A DNA stretch of 64,000 nt from Pseudomonas sp. sp1636 (lineage in GTDB: Bacteria > Pseudomonadota > Gammaproteobacteria > Pseudomonadales > Pseudomonadaceae). The notes below the pieces were generated by a model. It was not told the DNA's origin. It saw only the letters and a program-made list of their open reading frames with translations, and did not search any database. Positions 7,871 through 24,255 of the stretch are shown in pieces (within the stretch, counting starts at the first letter, position 1; the number at the start of each line of letters is the position of its first letter). The DNA lies in assembly GCF_030376615.1 (NCBI RefSeq), contig NZ_JARRAB010000003.1:1-64000 (forward strand). The letters are read 5' to 3'. A program made the translations under genes and the position numbers.

Positions 7871-10800
7871 ATGGCTTACTCATACACTGAGAAAAAACGT
7901 ATCCGCAAGGACTTTAGCAAGTTGCCGGATGTCATGGATGTGCCTTATCTCCTGGCCATCCAGCTGGATTCGTATCGCGAATTCCTGCAGGCGGGAGCGA
8001 CCAAGGACCAGTTTCGTGACATCGGCCTGCATGCGGCCTTCAAGTCCGTTTTCCCGATCATCAGCTACTCCGGCAATGCGGCTCTGGAGTATGTTGGTTA
8101 TCGCTTGGGCGATCCGGCATTTGACGTAAAAGAATGCGTGTTGCGCGGCGTCACCTTCGCCGTGCCGCTGCGGGTGAAAGTGCGCCTGATCATTTTCGAC
8201 AAAGAATCGTCGAACAAAGCGATCAAGGACATTAAAGAGCAAGAAGTTTACATGGGGGAAATCCCCCTGATGACCGAGAACGGTACCTTCGTTATCAACG
8301 GTACCGAGCGCGTCATCGTCTCCCAGTTGCATCGCTCCCCAGGCGTGTTCTTCGATCACGATCGTGGCAAGACTCACAGCTCGGGCAAGCTGCTGTACTC
8401 GGCGCGGATCATTCCTTACCGCGGTTCCTGGTTGGACTTCGAGTTCGATCCGAAGGACGCCGTATTCGTGCGTATCGACCGTCGCCGCAAGTTGCCGGCG
8501 TCGGTGCTGCTGCGTGCGCTGGGTTACAGCACTGAAGAAGTGCTGGATGCCTTCTATGCGACCAACGTATTCCATGTGAAGGGCGAGACCCTCACTCTGG
8601 AGCTGGTACCGCAGCGCCTGCGCGGTGAAATCGCGGTTCTCGACATCAAGGACGAGAAGGGCAAGGTCATCGTTGAGCAGGGCCGCCGGATTACTGCGCG
8701 CCATATCAATCAGCTGGACAAGGCCGGCACCAAAGAGCTGGAAGTGCCGATTGACTACCTGATCGGGCGCACCAGTGCCAAGGCCATCGTCCATCCGTCG
8801 ACGGGCGAAATCATCGCCGAGTGCAACACCGAGTTGAGCGTTGAGATCCTGGCCAAAGTGGTCAAGGCCCAGGTTGTGCGCATCGAAACGCTGTACACCA
8901 ACGACATCGATTGTGGTCCGTTCATCTCCGATACCCTGAAGATCGACAGCACCACCAATCAGTTGGAAGCGCTGGTCGAGATTTATCGCATGATGCGTCC
9001 CGGCGAGCCGCCAACCAAGGACGCTGCTGAAACCCTGTTCAACAACTTGTTCTTCAGCCCCGAGCGTTACGACCTTTCTGCAGTAGGTCGGATGAAGTTC
9101 AACCGGCGTATCGGGCGCACCGAAATCGAAGGTTCGGGCGTGCTGTGCAAGGAAGACATCGTCGCGGTTCTCAAGACCCTGGTCGACATCCGCAACGGCA
9201 AAGGCATCGTCGACGACATCGACCACCTGGGTAACCGCCGCGTGCGTTGCGTTGGCGAGATGGCCGAGAACCAGTTCCGTGTGGGCCTGGTGCGCGTCGA
9301 GCGCGCGGTCAAGGAACGCCTGTCGATGGCCGAAAGCGAAGGCCTGATGCCGCAGGATTTGATCAACGCCAAGCCGGTTGCGGCAGCGGTGAAAGAATTC
9401 TTCGGTTCCAGCCAGCTGTCGCAGTTCATGGACCAGAACAACCCGCTCTCCGAGATCACCCACAAGCGCCGTGTTTCGGCGCTCGGTCCGGGCGGTCTGA
9501 CCCGTGAGCGCGCCGGCTTCGAAGTGCGTGACGTACACCCGACCCACTACGGCCGCGTGTGCCCGATCGAGACCCCTGAAGGGCCGAACATCGGTCTGAT
9601 CAACTCCCTGGCCGCCTATGCGCGCACCAACCAGTACGGTTTCCTCGAGAGCCCGTACCGGGTGGTGAACGACACCCTGGTGACTGACGAGATCGTCTTC
9701 CTGTCGGCGATCGAAGAGGCCGATCACGTGATCGCCCAGGCTTCGGCGACCATGAACGACAAAGGTCAGCTGGTCGATGAGTTGGTGGCCGTGCGTCACC
9801 TCAACGAGTTCACCGTCAAGGCGCCGGAAGACGTCACCCTGATGGACGTTTCGCCCAAGCAGGTGGTTTCGGTCGCCGCTTCGTTGATTCCGTTCCTCGA
9901 GCACGACGACGCCAACCGTGCGTTGATGGGTTCGAACATGCAGCGTCAGGCTGTACCCACCCTGCGTGCCGACAAGCCGCTGGTCGGTACCGGCATGGAG
10001 CGCAACGTGGCGCGCGACTCCGGCGTGTGCGTCGTGGCGCGGCGTGGCGGGGTGATCGACTCGGTCGATGCCAGCCGTGTGGTGGTGCGGGTCAACGACG
10101 ACGAAGTCGAGACTGGCGAAGCCGGTGTCGACATCTACAACCTGACCAAGTACACCCGCTCCAACCAGAACACCTGCATCAACCAGCGTCCGCTGGTGAG
10201 CAAGGGCGACAAGGTCGAGCGCAGCGACATCCTGGCCGACGGCCCGTCCACCGACATGGGTGAACTGGCGCTGGGTCAGAACATGCGCGTCGCGTTTATG
10301 CCGTGGAACGGTTTCAACTTCGAAGACTCCATCTGTCTGTCCGAGCGCGTGGTGCAGGAAGATCGCTTCACCACCATCCACATCCAGGAACTGACCTGTG
10401 TGGCCCGCGACACCAAGCTCGGTTCGGAAGAAATCACCTCCGACATCCCGAACGTCGGTGAGTCTGCACTGAACAAGCTGGACGAAGCAGGCATCGTCTA
10501 TGTCGGCGCCGAAGTCGGCCCTGGCGACATCCTGGTCGGCAAGGTCACGCCAAAAGGCGAAACCCAGCTGACTCCGGAAGAGAAGCTGCTGCGTGCGATC
10601 TTCGGTGAGAAGGCGTCCGATGTGAAGGACACCTCCCTGCGCGTGCCGACTGGCACCAAAGGCACCGTCATCGACGTACAGGTGTTCACTCGCGATGGCG
10701 TCGAGCGCGATGCGCGCGCCCTGTCGATCGAGAAGAGCCAGCTCGACGAAATCCGCAAGGATCTCAACGAAGAATTCCGCATCGTCGAAGGCGCCACCTT

Positions 10801-11944
10801 CGAGCGTCTGCGTGCAGCCCTGGTCGGCAAGAAGGCCGAAGGCGGTGCGGGCCTGAAGAAGGGCGCGGAGATCAGCGACGAGTTCCTCGACGGCCTCGAG
10901 CGTGGTCAGTGGTTCAAGCTGCGCATGGCCGACGACGCGCTGAACGAGCAGTTGGAGAAGGCCCAGGCCTATATCTCCGACCGCCGTCAGCTGCTCGACG
11001 ACAAGTTCGAAGACAAGAAGCGCAAACTGCAGCAGGGCGATGACCTGGCGCCGGGCGTGTTGAAGATCGTCAAGGTCTACCTGGCCATTCGCCGGCGCAT
11101 CCAGCCGGGCGACAAGATGGCCGGCCGTCACGGTAACAAGGGTGTGGTCTCGGTGATCATGCCGGTCGAAGACATGCCGCACGACGTCAACGGCACGCCG
11201 GTCGACATCGTTCTCAACCCGCTGGGCGTACCCTCGCGGATGAACGTCGGGCAGATCCTCGAAACCCACCTGGGCCTCGCGGCCAAGGGGTTGGGCGAGA
11301 AGATCAACCGCATGCTCGAAGAGCAGCGCAAGGTCGCCGAGCTGCGCAAGTTCATGCAGCAGATCTACAACGAGATCGGTGGCCGTCAGGAGAGCCTGGA
11401 TGAACTGAGCGATCAGGAAATCCTCAACCTGGCGAAGAACCTGCGCGGCGGTGTGCCGATGGCCACCCCGGTGTTCGACGGCGCCAAGGAAAGCGAAATC
11501 AAGGCCATGCTGAAACTGGCGGATCTGCCGGAAAGCGGCCAGATGCGCCTGATCGACGGCCGAACCGGCAACCAGTTCGAGCGTCCGACCACCGTTGGCT
11601 ACATGTACATGCTGAAACTGAACCACCTGGTGGACGACAAGATGCACGCGCGTTCCACGGGCTCCTACAGCCTGGTTACCCAGCAGCCGCTGGGTGGTAA
11701 GGCGCAGTTCGGTGGTCAGCGCTTCGGTGAGATGGAGGTCTGGGCACTGGAAGCCTATGGCGCCGCCTACACCCTGCAGGAAATGCTGACCGTTAAGTCG
11801 GATGACGTGAACGGCCGTACCAAGATGTACAAAAACATCGTGGACGGCGATCACCGGATGGAGCCGGGCATGCCCGAGTCCTTCAACGTGCTGATCAAAG
11901 AGATCCGTTCGCTCGGTATCGACATCGATCTGGAAACCGAATAA
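7871..11944 (+). CDS. rpoB: DNA-directed RNA polymerase subunit beta
   Basis: Catalytic core subunit of RNA polymerase. The 1357 residues match Pseudomonas beta. The rifampicin-binding region at about residues 510-545 ([29 protein letters not shown]) carries the sensitive-type residues. The C-terminal [15 protein letters not shown] and the switch regions near the end are intact. It follows the rplL attenuator and is followed by rpoC after 64 bp. A reverse-strand open frame of almost the same length is a codon-bias shadow. Confidence 0.98.
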   Translation: MAYSYTEKKRIRKDFSKLPDVMDVPYLLAIQLDSYREFLQAGATKDQFRDIGLHAAFKSVFPIISYSGNAALEYVGYRLGDPAFDVKECVLRGVTFAVPLRVKVRLIIFDKESSNKAIKDIKEQEVYMGEIPLMTENGTFVINGTERVIVSQLHRSPGVFFDHDRGKTHSSGKLLYSARIIPYRGSWLDFEFDPKDAVFVRIDRRRKLPASVLLRALGYSTEEVLDAFYATNVFHVKGETLTLELVPQRLRGEIAVLDIKDEKGKVIVEQGRRITARHINQLDKAGTKELEVPIDYLIGRTSAKAIVHPSTGEIIAECNTELSVEILAKVVKAQVVRIETLYTNDIDCGPFISDTLKIDSTTNQLEALVEIYRMMRPGEPPTKDAAETLFNNLFFSPERYDLSAVGRMKFNRRIGRTEIEGSGVLCKEDIVAVLKTLVDIRNGKGIVDDIDHLGNRRVRCVGEMAENQFRVGLVRVERAVKERLSMAESEGLMPQDLINAKPVAAAVKEFFGSSQLSQFMDQNNPLSEITHKRRVSALGPGGLTRERAGFEVRDVHPTHYGRVCPIETPEGPNIGLINSLAAYARTNQYGFLESPYRVVNDTLVTDEIVFLSAIEEADHVIAQASATMNDKGQLVDELVAVRHLNEFTVKAPEDVTLMDVSPKQVVSVAASLIPFLEHDDANRALMGSNMQRQAVPTLRADKPLVGTGMERNVARDSGVCVVARRGGVIDSVDASRVVVRVNDDEVETGEAGVDIYNLTKYTRSNQNTCINQRPLVSKGDKVERSDILADGPSTDMGELALGQNMRVAFMPWNGFNFEDSICLSERVVQEDRFTTIHIQELTCVARDTKLGSEEITSDIPNVGESALNKLDEAGIVYVGAEVGPGDILVGKVTPKGETQLTPEEKLLRAIFGEKASDVKDTSLRVPTGTKGTVIDVQVFTRDGVERDARALSIEKSQLDEIRKDLNEEFRIVEGATFERLRAALVGKKAEGGAGLKKGAEISDEFLDGLERGQWFKLRMADDALNEQLEKAQAYISDRRQLLDDKFEDKKRKLQQGDDLAPGVLKIVKVYLAIRRRIQPGDKMAGRHGNKGVVSVIMPVEDMPHDVNGTPVDIVLNPLGVPSRMNVGQILETHLGLAAKGLGEKINRMLEEQRKVAELRKFMQQIYNEIGGRQESLDELSDQEILNLAKNLRGGVPMATPVFDGAKESEIKAMLKLADLPESGQMRLIDGRTGNQFERPTTVGYMYMLKLNHLVDDKMHARSTGSYSLVTQQPLGGKAQFGGQRFGEMEVWALEAYGAAYTLQEMLTVKSDDVNGRTKMYKNIVDGDHRMEPGMPESFNVLIKEIRSLGIDIDLETE

Positions 11945-12008
11945 CACGTGACGCGAATCGGGAGCGGGGCTGCATGGCCCGCTCTCTGCTCCGCCAGGAG
12001 GAAAGGCC

Positions 12009-16208
<4,200 letters not shown>

Positions 16209-16245
16209 GTGTGCAGTCCTGTTGCTTGGGCAATGGGGCTGCAGC

Positions 16246-16274
16246 TTGACGGGGCGCGCGAGTCTCATTAGACT
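16246..16274 (+). promoter_or_regulatory. sigma-70 promoter of the str operon (rpsL-rpsG-fusA-tuf)
   Basis: TTGACG (16246-16251), 17-bp spacer and TAGACT (16269-16274). The start would be near 16281, so a 30-nt perfect inverted repeat begins almost at the 5' end of the transcript. Confidence 0.7.
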
Positions 16275-16286
16275 CATGCACCCCTA

Positions 16287-16322
16287 AATTTGGCAGGGCA
16301 TGTGCCCTGCCAAATTGCTTTT
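16287..16322 (+). terminator. strong hairpin in the rpsL leader / after rpoC
   Basis: AATTTGGCAGGGCA (16287-16300) and TGCCCTGCCAAATT (16303-16316) form a perfect inverted repeat, followed by GCTTTTG. For rpoC read-through it resembles an intrinsic terminator. Because the str promoter lies just upstream, the same hairpin would also form at the 5' end of the rpsL mRNA, about 6 bases from the predicted start. It may attenuate or stabilise. Confidence 0.65.
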
Positions 16323-16365
16323 GTTGAAAATAAATAGCGTCGAAAGACAACAGTGGAGCTAGTAG

Positions 16366-16737
16366 ATGGCAACTATCAACCAGCTGGTACGTCAGCCGCG
16401 TAAGCGTATCGTCGAGAAATCCGACGTGCCTGCGCTGCAGAACTGCCCGCAACGTCGTGGCGTGTGCACTCGCGTGTACACCACTACGCCGAAAAAACCT
16501 AACTCGGCACTGCGTAAAGTCTGCCGTGTGCGTCTGACCAACGGTTTCGAGGTCTCCTCGTACATCGGCGGTGAAGGCCACAACCTGCAAGAGCACAGCG
16601 TGGTGCTGATCCGTGGCGGTCGTGTAAAAGACTTGCCTGGTGTGCGTTACCACACCGTTCGCGGCTCCTTGGATACTTCCGGCGTCAAGGGTCGTAACCA
16701 GGGTCGTTCGAAGTACGGTACCAAGCGTCCGAAGTAA
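16366..16737 (+). CDS. rpsL: 30S ribosomal protein S12
   Basis: Decoding-centre protein of the small subunit and the site of classical streptomycin-resistance changes. The 123 residues include [12 protein letters not shown] with Lys43-Lys44 and [13 protein letters not shown]; both lysine positions linked to streptomycin response carry the sensitive-type lysine. It is the first gene of the str operon, behind the promoter at 16246-16274. Confidence 0.98.
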
Positions 16738-16827
16738 TCGGTGCTTGAGCTGAAAGTGCAATTTTCTATTTTCTGAGTCGATAAGAGTAAGGTCGGGCGC
16801 CATTTTTGTGAGGCAGTCCCGGGCTAA

Positions 16828-17325
<498 letters not shown>

Positions 17326-17355
17326 TTTTTGCGCTTCTAAATTTGCGAGGGCTTT

Positions 17356-19461
17356 ATGGCTCGTACTACACCGATTAACCGCTACCGTAACATCGGTATC
17401 GTCGCGCACGTGGATGCTGGCAAAACCACCACCACCGAGCGCGTCCTTTTTTACACTGGTAAGAGCCACAAGATGGGCGAGGTGCATGACGGCGCCGCGA
17501 CCACGGACTGGATGGTGCAGGAGCAGGAGCGTGGTATTACCATTACTTCTGCTGCCATTACCGCCTTCTGGAAAGGTTCCGAGAAGCAGTACAAGGATGA
17601 GCACCGCTTCAACGTCATCGATACCCCCGGCCACGTTGACTTCACCATTGAAGTTGAGCGCTCCCTGCGCGTACTCGACGGCGCTGTCGTGGTGTTCTGC
17701 GGTACTTCCGGTGTTGAACCCCAGTCGGAAACCGTATGGCGTCAGGCCAACAAGTACGGCGTTCCGCGTCTTGTTTACGTCAACAAGATGGATCGTGCCG
17801 GTGCCGACTTCCTGCGCGTGATCGGTCAGATCAAGCAGCGCCTGGGTCACACTCCGGTGCCGATCCAGTTGGCTATCGGTTCCGAAGACAACTTCCAGGG
17901 TCAGATCGATCTGATCAACATGCAAGCGGTTTACTGGAACGATGCTGACAAGGGCATGGTTCCCGTGCGCAAGGACATTCCGGCAGAATTGCTGGAAGAA
18001 GCCGAGAAGTGGCGCGGCAACATGGTTGAGGCTGCGGCCGAAGCCAACGAAGAGCTGATGAACAAGTACCTCGAAGGTGAAGAGCTCTCCATCGAGGAAA
18101 TCAAGGGCGCTCTGCGTCAGCGTACTATCGCTGGTGAGATCGTTCTGGCTGTTTGCGGTTCTTCCTTCAAGAACAAGGGCGTTCCCCTGGTTCTCGACGC
18201 CGTTATCGACTTCCTTCCTGCGCCTACCGACATTCCTGCCATCAAGGGCTCCCACCCGGATGACGAGGCTGTCCAGTTGGAGCGTCATGCTGACGACAGC
18301 GAGCCGTTCTCGGCGCTGGCGTTCAAGATCGCTACCGACCCGTTCGTGGGTACCTTGACCTTCGTTCGCGTTTACTCGGGTGTGTTGAACTCCGGCGACG
18401 GCGTGATCAACTCGGTTAAAGGCAAGAAAGAGCGCGTGGGTCGTATGGTGCAAATGCACGCCAACGCCCGTGAAGAAATCAAGGAAGTGCGCGCTGGTGA
18501 CATCGCGGCCTTGATCGGCATGAAGGACGTCACCACTGGCGAGACTCTGTGCAACGCTGACAAGCCAATCATTCTGGTGCGCATGGACTTCCCGGAGCCG
18601 GTTATTTCGGTTGCCGTAGAACCTAAGACCAAGGATGACCAGGAGAAAATGGGTATCGCTCTGGGCAAGCTTGCTCAGGAAGACCCGTCTTTCCGCGTCA
18701 AAACCGATGAGGAGACTGGCCAGACGATCATCTCCGGTATGGGCGAGTTGCACCTGGACATCCTGGTCGACCGCATGCGCCGCGAGTTCAACGTCGAAGC
18801 CAACATCGGTAAGCCTCAGGTTTCCTACCGTGAGCGCATCACGAAGAGCTGTGAGGTCGAGGGCAAGTTCGTCCGTCAGTCCGGTGGTCGTGGTCAGTTC
18901 GGTCACTGCTGGGTTCGCTTCGCGCCTGCCGATGAAGGTCAGGAAGGTCTGCAGTTCGTCAACGAAGTGGTGGGCGGTGTGATTCCGAAGGAATACATCC
19001 CGGCTATCCAGAAGGGCATCGAAGAGCAGATGAAGAACGGCGTCGTCGCCGGTTATCCGCTGATCGGCCTGAAGGCTACCGTGTTCGATGGTTCCTACCA
19101 TGACGTCGACTCCAACGAGATGGCGTTCAAGGTGGCTGCTTCCATGGCGACCAAGCAACTGGCCCAGAAGGGCGGTGGTGAGTTGCTCGAGCCGATCATG
19201 GCGGTAGAGGTTGTTACGCCTGAAGACTATATGGGTGACGTGATGGGCGACCTTAACCGCCGTCGCGGCATGATCTTGGGCATGGAAGACACGATCTCCG
19301 GCAAGGTGATTCGCGCCGAAGTTCCGCTGGGTGAGATGTTCGGTTATGCGACCGACGTCCGTTCCATGTCTCAGGGTCGCGCAAGCTACTCTATGGAATT
19401 CAAAAAATACAATACAGCTCCGTCGCACATCGTCGAATCTGTAACCAAAAAACAAGGCTGA
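17356..19461 (+). CDS. fusA: elongation factor G
   Basis: GTPase that drives ribosomal translocation and, with RRF, recycling. The 701-residue protein has the G domain motifs [13 protein letters not shown] (G1, about 16-28), DTPGHVDF (G3) and NKMDRAGAD (G4), domain II, then domains III-V with GQFGHCWV and the C-terminal [16 protein letters not shown]. It lies 30 bp after rpsG and 30 bp before the second tuf. Confidence 0.98.
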   Translation: MARTTPINRYRNIGIVAHVDAGKTTTTERVLFYTGKSHKMGEVHDGAATTDWMVQEQERGITITSAAITAFWKGSEKQYKDEHRFNVIDTPGHVDFTIEVERSLRVLDGAVVVFCGTSGVEPQSETVWRQANKYGVPRLVYVNKMDRAGADFLRVIGQIKQRLGHTPVPIQLAIGSEDNFQGQIDLINMQAVYWNDADKGMVPVRKDIPAELLEEAEKWRGNMVEAAAEANEELMNKYLEGEELSIEEIKGALRQRTIAGEIVLAVCGSSFKNKGVPLVLDAVIDFLPAPTDIPAIKGSHPDDEAVQLERHADDSEPFSALAFKIATDPFVGTLTFVRVYSGVLNSGDGVINSVKGKKERVGRMVQMHANAREEIKEVRAGDIAALIGMKDVTTGETLCNADKPIILVRMDFPEPVISVAVEPKTKDDQEKMGIALGKLAQEDPSFRVKTDEETGQTIISGMGELHLDILVDRMRREFNVEANIGKPQVSYRERITKSCEVEGKFVRQSGGRGQFGHCWVRFAPADEGQEGLQFVNEVVGGVIPKEYIPAIQKGIEEQMKNGVVAGYPLIGLKATVFDGSYHDVDSNEMAFKVAASMATKQLAQKGGGELLEPIMAVEVVTPEDYMGDVMGDLNRRRGMILGMEDTISGKVIRAEVPLGEMFGYATDVRSMSQGRASYSMEFKKYNTAPSHIVESVTKKQG

Positions 19462-19491
19462 TTCAGCCCTTTAGGCAAGGAGTTAATTGTC

Positions 19492-20685
19492 GTGGCTAAA
19501 GAAAAATTTGAACGTAACAAACCGCACGTCAACGTTGGCACTATCGGTCACGTCGACCATGGTAAAACTACCCTGACTGCTGCGTTGACCAAGGTGTGTG
19601 CCGAGGCTTTCGGTGGCGCTATTCGCGACTTCGCACAGATCGACAGTGCTCCGGAAGAAAAGGCTCGTGGTATCACGATCAATACTTCCCACGTTGAATA
19701 CGATTCCAACATCCGTCACTACGCCCACGTAGATTGCCCGGGCCACGCTGACTATGTGAAGAACATGATCACCGGTGCGGCGCAGATGGACGGCGCTATC
19801 CTGGTTTGCTCCGCTGCTGACGGCCCGATGCCGCAGACTCGCGAGCACATCCTGCTGTCCCGTCAGGTAGGCGTTCCGTACATCGTCGTGTTCCTGAACA
19901 AGGCCGACATGGTGGATGACGCCGAGCTGCTGGAACTGGTCGAGATGGAAGTGCGTGACCTGCTGTCGGCTTACGACTTCCCGGGCGACGACACTCCGAT
20001 CGTCATCGGTTCCGCGTTGATGGCTCTGAACGGCCAGGACGACAACGAGATGGGCACCTCTGCCGTGCGCAAGCTGGTTGAGACTCTGGATACCTACATT
20101 CCGGATCCGGTGCGCGTTATCGACAAGCCGTTCCTGATGCCGGTTGAAGACGTGTTCTCGATCTCCGGTCGCGGTACCGTGGTAACCGGTCGTATCGAGC
20201 GCGGCATCATCAAGATCCAGGAAGAAGTCGAGATCGTGGGTCTGCGCGATACCGTCAAGACCATCTGTACCGGTGTTGAGATGTTCCGCAAGCTGCTCGA
20301 CGAAGGTCGTGCTGGCGAGAACTGCGGTATTTTGCTGCGTGGCACCAAGCGTGACGACGTTGAGCGTGGTCAGGTTCTGGCCAAGCCCGGTAGCGTCAAG
20401 CCGCACACCAAGTTCGAAGCAGAAGTGTACGTGCTGAGCAAGGAAGAAGGCGGTCGTCACACTCCGTTCTTCAAAGGCTACCGTCCGCAGTTCTACTTCC
20501 GCACTACCGACGTAACCGGTAACTGCGAGCTGCCGGAAGGCGTTGAGATGGTAATGCCGGGCGACAACGTGAAAATGGTTGTTACCCTGATCAAGTCGAT
20601 CGCCATGGAAGACGGCCTGCGTTTCGCGATTCGCGAAGGTGGCCGTACCGTTGGTGCTGGCGTGGTTGCCAAGATCATCGAGTAA
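19492..20685 (+). CDS. tuf: elongation factor Tu (second copy)
   Basis: Second EF-Tu gene, last in the str operon behind fusA. The start is GTG at 19492 with AAGGAG about 10 bases upstream. All G motifs are intact. Compared with the copy at 2968-4161 it carries, for example, Phe for Trp and Ala for Thr near residue 40, and Lys-Ser for Ala-Pro near residue 375. Residues about 75-180 are identical. The gene uses more C-ending codons, which suggests this is the more highly expressed copy (inference). A strong terminator follows. Confidence 0.97.
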   Translation: MAKEKFERNKPHVNVGTIGHVDHGKTTLTAALTKVCAEAFGGAIRDFAQIDSAPEEKARGITINTSHVEYDSNIRHYAHVDCPGHADYVKNMITGAAQMDGAILVCSAADGPMPQTREHILLSRQVGVPYIVVFLNKADMVDDAELLELVEMEVRDLLSAYDFPGDDTPIVIGSALMALNGQDDNEMGTSAVRKLVETLDTYIPDPVRVIDKPFLMPVEDVFSISGRGTVVTGRIERGIIKIQEEVEIVGLRDTVKTICTGVEMFRKLLDEGRAGENCGILLRGTKRDDVERGQVLAKPGSVKPHTKFEAEVYVLSKEEGGRHTPFFKGYRPQFYFRTTDVTGNCELPEGVEMVMPGDNVKMVVTLIKSIAMEDGLRFAIREGGRTVGAGVVAKIIE

Positions 20686-20700
20686 TCGATTGATCTAAAA

Positions 20701-20728
20701 AAAGCCCCCGCTTGCGGGGGCTTTTTTA
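20701..20728 (+). terminator. intrinsic terminator of the str operon
   Basis: AAAGCCCCCG (20701-20710) and CGGGGGCTTT (20715-20724) form a perfect stem with loop CTTG, flanked by an A run and followed by TTTTTT. The S10 promoter begins 6 bases later. Confidence 0.95.
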
Positions 20729-20733
20729 TTGAG

Positions 20734-20762
20734 TTGACACTCGCTGGGGCCGTCTATAGAAT
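20734..20762 (+). promoter_or_regulatory. sigma-70 promoter of the S10 operon
   Basis: Consensus TTGACA (20734-20739), 17-bp spacer and TAGAAT (20757-20762), followed by TGCGCCTCC. It is the best promoter match in the window. The leader to rpsJ would be only about 55 nt, shorter than the roughly 170-nt L4-responsive leader of E. coli. Confidence 0.85.
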
Positions 20763-20826
20763 TGCGCCTCCTTTTAGCGGGTGTATTGCGCCCGTTGGGA
20801 ATAGCAGCTTGGAATCTGAGGTCAAA

Positions 20827-21138
20827 ATGCAAAACCAACAAATCCGTATTCGGTTGAAGGCTTTTGACCATCGCCTGATCGATCAATCAACCCAGGAAAT
20901 CGTGGAAACCGCGAAACGTACTGGTGCTCAGGTGCGTGGTCCGATTCCTCTGCCTACCCGCAAAGAGCGGTTTACCGTTCTGACTTCACCGCACGTCAAC
21001 AAAGACGCGCGTGATCAGTTCGAAATCCGCACTCATAAGCGTGTTCTGGACATTGTCCAGCCAACGGATAAAACCGTTGATGCGCTGATGAAGCTCGATC
21101 TTGCGGCTGGCGTGGAAGTGCAGATCAGCCTCGGCTAA
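20827..21138 (+). CDS. rpsJ: 30S ribosomal protein S10
   Basis: Small-subunit head protein; also known as NusE, which joins NusB in antitermination complexes and contacts NusG. The 103-residue protein starts [14 protein letters not shown] at ATG 20827. An in-frame opening back to 20734 lies inside the promoter and is not coding. It is the first gene of the S10 operon. Confidence 0.97.
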   Translation: MQNQQIRIRLKAFDHRLIDQSTQEIVETAKRTGAQVRGPIPLPTRKERFTVLTSPHVNKDARDQFEIRTHKRVLDIVQPTDKTVDALMKLDLAAGVEVQISLG

Positions 21139-21220
21139 AACCTTGGGGTTTTAGTCGTGTAACGCTCTGAAATGGGCGGCCATAGCGGGTGAAAGCCCCG
21201 TACACTCATGAGGTTACAAC

Positions 21221-21856
21221 ATGACTATTGGTGTAGTCGGTCGTAAGTGCGGGATGACCCGTATTTTCACCGAAGAAGGTGTCTCCATTCCGGTTACGGT
21301 CATTGAGATCGAACCGAATCGCGTCACTCAGTTCAAAACTGAAGAGTCCGATGGCTATCGTGCAGTGCAAGTCACTGTCGGTGAGCGTCGTGCTTCCCGT
21401 GTCAGCAAGGCGCAAGCCGGCCATTTCGCCAAGGCGAATGTCGCGGCAGGTCGTGGCGTTTGGGAGTTCCGTCTTGCAGAAGGCGACTACCAGGCCGGCG
21501 ATCTGATCAACGCTGAAATTTTCCAAGCTGGTCAACTGGTGGATGTCACCGGTCAGTCCAAGGGTAAAGGCTTTGCCGGTACCATCAAGCGTTGGAATTT
21601 CCGCGGCCAAGACAACACTCACGGTAACTCCGTGTCCCACCGTGTTCCGGGTTCCATTGGCCAGTGCCAGACTCCGGGTCGCGTCTTCAAGGGCAAGAAA
21701 ATGTCCGGTCACATGGGTGCTGAGCGCGTGACTGTGCAGTCCCTGGAAGTAGTGCGCGTCGACGCCGAACGCAACCTGCTGTTGGTCAAGGGTGCCGTTC
21801 CTGGCGCTACTGGCGGCAACCTGGTTGTTCGTCCGGCAGCCAAGGCTCGCGGTTAA
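21221..21856 (+). CDS. rplC: 50S ribosomal protein L3
   Basis: Early-assembling 23S rRNA-binding protein whose loop reaches toward the peptidyl transferase centre. The 211 residues show [15 protein letters not shown] at the start and the loop region [15 protein letters not shown] (about 134-148), which includes the glutamine that is methylated in E. coli. It follows rpsJ after 82 bp and precedes rplD by 12 bp. Confidence 0.97.
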   Translation: MTIGVVGRKCGMTRIFTEEGVSIPVTVIEIEPNRVTQFKTEESDGYRAVQVTVGERRASRVSKAQAGHFAKANVAAGRGVWEFRLAEGDYQAGDLINAEIFQAGQLVDVTGQSKGKGFAGTIKRWNFRGQDNTHGNSVSHRVPGSIGQCQTPGRVFKGKKMSGHMGAERVTVQSLEVVRVDAERNLLLVKGAVPGATGGNLVVRPAAKARG

Positions 21857-21868
21857 GGGGAAGCTGAC

Positions 21869-22471
21869 ATGCAATTAAATGTAAATGGCGCTCAAGCGAT
21901 CGAAGTGTCCGAAGCGACATTCGGTGGCGATTACAACGAGACCCTGGTTCACCAAGCAGTCGTGGCCTACATGGCCGGCGGCCGTCAGGGCAGCAAGCAG
22001 CAGAAGACCCGTTCCGACGTGTCCGGTGGCGGTAAGCGCCCGTGGCGTCAGAAGGGCACTGGTCGTGCTCGTGCCGGTACCACTCGTGGTCCGATCTGGC
22101 GTGGCGGTGGTGTGACTTTTGCGGCCCGTCCGCAGAATCACGATCAAAAGCTGAACAAGAAAATGTATCGCGCTGCATTGCGTTCGATTCTTGCTGAGCT
22201 GGTGCGCAGCGATCGTCTGGTAGTGGTTGAGGACTTCAGCGTTGAAGCGCCGAAAACCAAAGACCTGCTGAACAAGCTGAATGGCATGGGCCTGACCGAT
22301 GTGCTGATCGTGTCCGATGCTATCGATGAGAATCTGTACCTGGCTGCTCGCAACCTGCCGCATGTCGATGTGCGTGACGTGCAGGGTTCCGATCCGGTCA
22401 GTCTGATCGCGTACGAAAAGGTGTTGGTCACCGTTTCTGCCGTGAAGAAATTCGAGGAGCTGCTGGGATGA
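21869..22471 (+). CDS. rplD: 50S ribosomal protein L4
   Basis: Lines the peptide exit tunnel and in E. coli represses the S10 operon by binding its leader. The 200-residue protein has the long tunnel loop (about 45-95, Arg/Gly-rich, with [18 protein letters not shown]). Erythromycin-related loop residues look wild type. Its stop overlaps rplW by 4 bases (ATGA arrangement). Confidence 0.97.
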   Translation: MQLNVNGAQAIEVSEATFGGDYNETLVHQAVVAYMAGGRQGSKQQKTRSDVSGGGKRPWRQKGTGRARAGTTRGPIWRGGGVTFAARPQNHDQKLNKKMYRAALRSILAELVRSDRLVVVEDFSVEAPKTKDLLNKLNGMGLTDVLIVSDAIDENLYLAARNLPHVDVRDVQGSDPVSLIAYEKVLVTVSAVKKFEELLG

Positions 22472-22767
22472 ACCAGGAACGCGTATTTAAAGTGCTGCTT
22501 GGCCCGCACGTCTCCGAGAAGGCCACACTTCTGGCTGATAAAAAAAGCCAATTCGTTTTCAAGGTTGCAACCGATGCAACCAAGCTGGAAATCAAGAAGG
22601 CCGTCGAAAGCCTGTTCAGCGTGAAGGTTGAGCGTGTGACTACTCAGAATGTTCTGGGTAAGACCAAGCGCACCGCTCGCGGTCTGGGCAAGCGTAACGA
22701 CTGGAAGAAGGCGATCATCTCCCTTCAGCCGGGCCAAGATCTCGATTTCGCCAGCAGTGCTGAGTAA
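22468..22767 (+). CDS. rplW: 50S ribosomal protein L23
   Basis: Located at the tunnel exit, the docking site of trigger factor and the signal recognition particle. The 99-residue protein has [11 protein letters not shown] (about 12-22) and [16 protein letters not shown]. It overlaps rplD by 4 bases and is separated from rplB by 14 bp. Confidence 0.97.
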   Translation: MNQERVFKVLLGPHVSEKATLLADKKSQFVFKVATDATKLEIKKAVESLFSVKVERVTTQNVLGKTKRTARGLGKRNDWKKAIISLQPGQDLDFASSAE

Positions 22768-22781
22768 GGAAGGGGTGCATC

Positions 22782-23606
22782 ATGGCAATCGTTAAATGCA
22801 AACCGACTTCCGCTGGCCGCCGTTTTGTGGTCAAGGTGGTCAACAAGGAGCTGCACAAAGGCGCTCCCTACGCTCCGCTGCTCGAGAAGAAGTCGAAGTC
22901 AGGCGGTCGTAACAACAATGGTCGGATCACCACCCGTCATATCGGTGGTGGCCACAAGCAGCATTACCGTCTGGTCGACTTCCGTCGCAACGACAAAGAT
23001 GGCATTCCCGCCACTGTCGAGCGTATCGAATACGATCCGAACCGTACCGCACACATCGCTTTGTTGATGTATGCAGACGGCGAGCGTCGCTACATCATCG
23101 CCCCTAAGGGCGTGAGTGCTGGCGATCAGCTGGTAGCTGGCATCATGGCTCCGATCAAGCCGGGCAACAGTCTGCAGCTGCGCAACATCCCAGTTGGTAG
23201 CACTGTTCACGGTGTCGAACTGAAGCCGGGCAAAGGTGCTCAGATCGCTCGTTCCGCTGGTGCTTCGGCTCAGCTGATTGCGCGTGAAGGCGTCTACGTG
23301 ACCCTGCGTCTGCGTTCCGGTGAAATGCGTAAAGTGCTGGCTGAGTGCCGTGCGACCCTGGGCGAAGTCTCGAACTCCGAGCACAGCCTGCGTTCGCTGG
23401 GTAAAGCCGGTGCCAAGCGCTGGCGTGGCGTTCGCCCAACCGTTCGTGGTGTTGCCATGAACCCGGTTGACCACCCACACGGTGGTGGTGAAGGTCGTAC
23501 CTCTGGTGGTCGTCATCCGGTGTCTCCATGGGGCTTCCCGACTAAGGGCGCGAAGACTCGTGGTAACAAGCGCACCGATAACATGATCGTCCGTCGTCGC
23601 AAGTAA
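22782..23606 (+). CDS. rplB: 50S ribosomal protein L2
   Basis: Universal protein near the peptidyl transferase centre, needed for subunit association. The 274 residues end in the conserved [15 protein letters not shown] segment (about 225-239), with the functionally important histidine present, followed by a basic tail. The length is normal. Confidence 0.98.
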   Translation: MAIVKCKPTSAGRRFVVKVVNKELHKGAPYAPLLEKKSKSGGRNNNGRITTRHIGGGHKQHYRLVDFRRNDKDGIPATVERIEYDPNRTAHIALLMYADGERRYIIAPKGVSAGDQLVAGIMAPIKPGNSLQLRNIPVGSTVHGVELKPGKGAQIARSAGASAQLIAREGVYVTLRLRSGEMRKVLAECRATLGEVSNSEHSLRSLGKAGAKRWRGVRPTVRGVAMNPVDHPHGGGEGRTSGGRHPVSPWGFPTKGAKTRGNKRTDNMIVRRRK

Positions 23607-23622
23607 ATAGAGGGATACGACA

Positions 23623-23898
23623 GTGCCACGTTCTCTGAAAAAAGGTCCTTTTATCGATCTTCACCTACTGAAGAAGATCGAAGTGGCGGTGGAAAAGAAC
23701 GATCGCAAGCCGGTGAAAACCTGGTCGCGTCGTTCCATGATCCTGCCGCAAATGGTCGGTCTGACCATTGCTGTGCATAACGGTCGTCAACATGTTCCGG
23801 TTCTGGTGAACGAAGACATGGTCGGCCACAAACTGGGCGAATTTGCCGGCACTCGTACCTATCGTGGGCACGTGGCTGACAAGAAAGCCAAGCGTTAA
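23623..23898 (+). CDS. rpsS: 30S ribosomal protein S19
   Basis: Head protein of the 30S subunit that binds 16S rRNA together with S13. The 91 residues start [16 protein letters not shown] and end in ADKKAKR. Translation starts at GTG 23623, preceded by an AGAGGGA ribosome binding site. It lies 16 bp after rplB. Confidence 0.97.
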   Translation: MPRSLKKGPFIDLHLLKKIEVAVEKNDRKPVKTWSRRSMILPQMVGLTIAVHNGRQHVPVLVNEDMVGHKLGEFAGTRTYRGHVADKKAKR

Positions 23899-23909
23899 GG
23901 GGTTAGGAA

Positions 23910-24242
23910 ATGGAAGTAGCCGCTAAGTTGTCGGGCGCTCGAATCTCCGCCCAGAAAGCCCGCTTGGTCGCCGACCAGATCCGCGGGAAGAAGGTGGGCG
24001 AAGCGCTCAATCTGTTGGCTTTTAGCAGTAAAAAAGCCGCTGATATCATCAAGAAAGTGCTGGAGTCGGCTGTGGCCAACGCCGAGCACAACGAAGGCGC
24101 AGATGTTGATGACTTGAAGGTCAGCACCGTTTTCGTCAACGAAGGGCGTTCGCTGAAGCGCATCATGCCGCGTGCCAAAGGCCGCGCTGATCGCATCGTC
24201 AAGCGGTCTTGCCATATCACTGTCAAGGTTGCGGACAAGTAA
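23910..24242 (+). CDS. rplV: 50S ribosomal protein L22
   Basis: Its beta hairpin lines the exit tunnel next to L4. The 110-residue protein has [22 protein letters not shown] at the start and the hairpin region [20 protein letters not shown] near residues 80-100. It sits in the S10 operon between rpsS and rpsC with gaps of 11 and 13 bp. Confidence 0.97.
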   Translation: MEVAAKLSGARISAQKARLVADQIRGKKVGEALNLLAFSSKKAADIIKKVLESAVANAEHNEGADVDDLKVSTVFVNEGRSLKRIMPRAKGRADRIVKRSCHITVKVADK

Positions 24243-24255
24243 CGGAGTCGATCAG

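Noticed and set aside
7880..11947. Reverse-strand open frame of 1355 codons opposite rpoB
   Set aside because: Its length mirrors the codon bias of rpoB; it has low-complexity composition, no family resemblance and no ribosome site.
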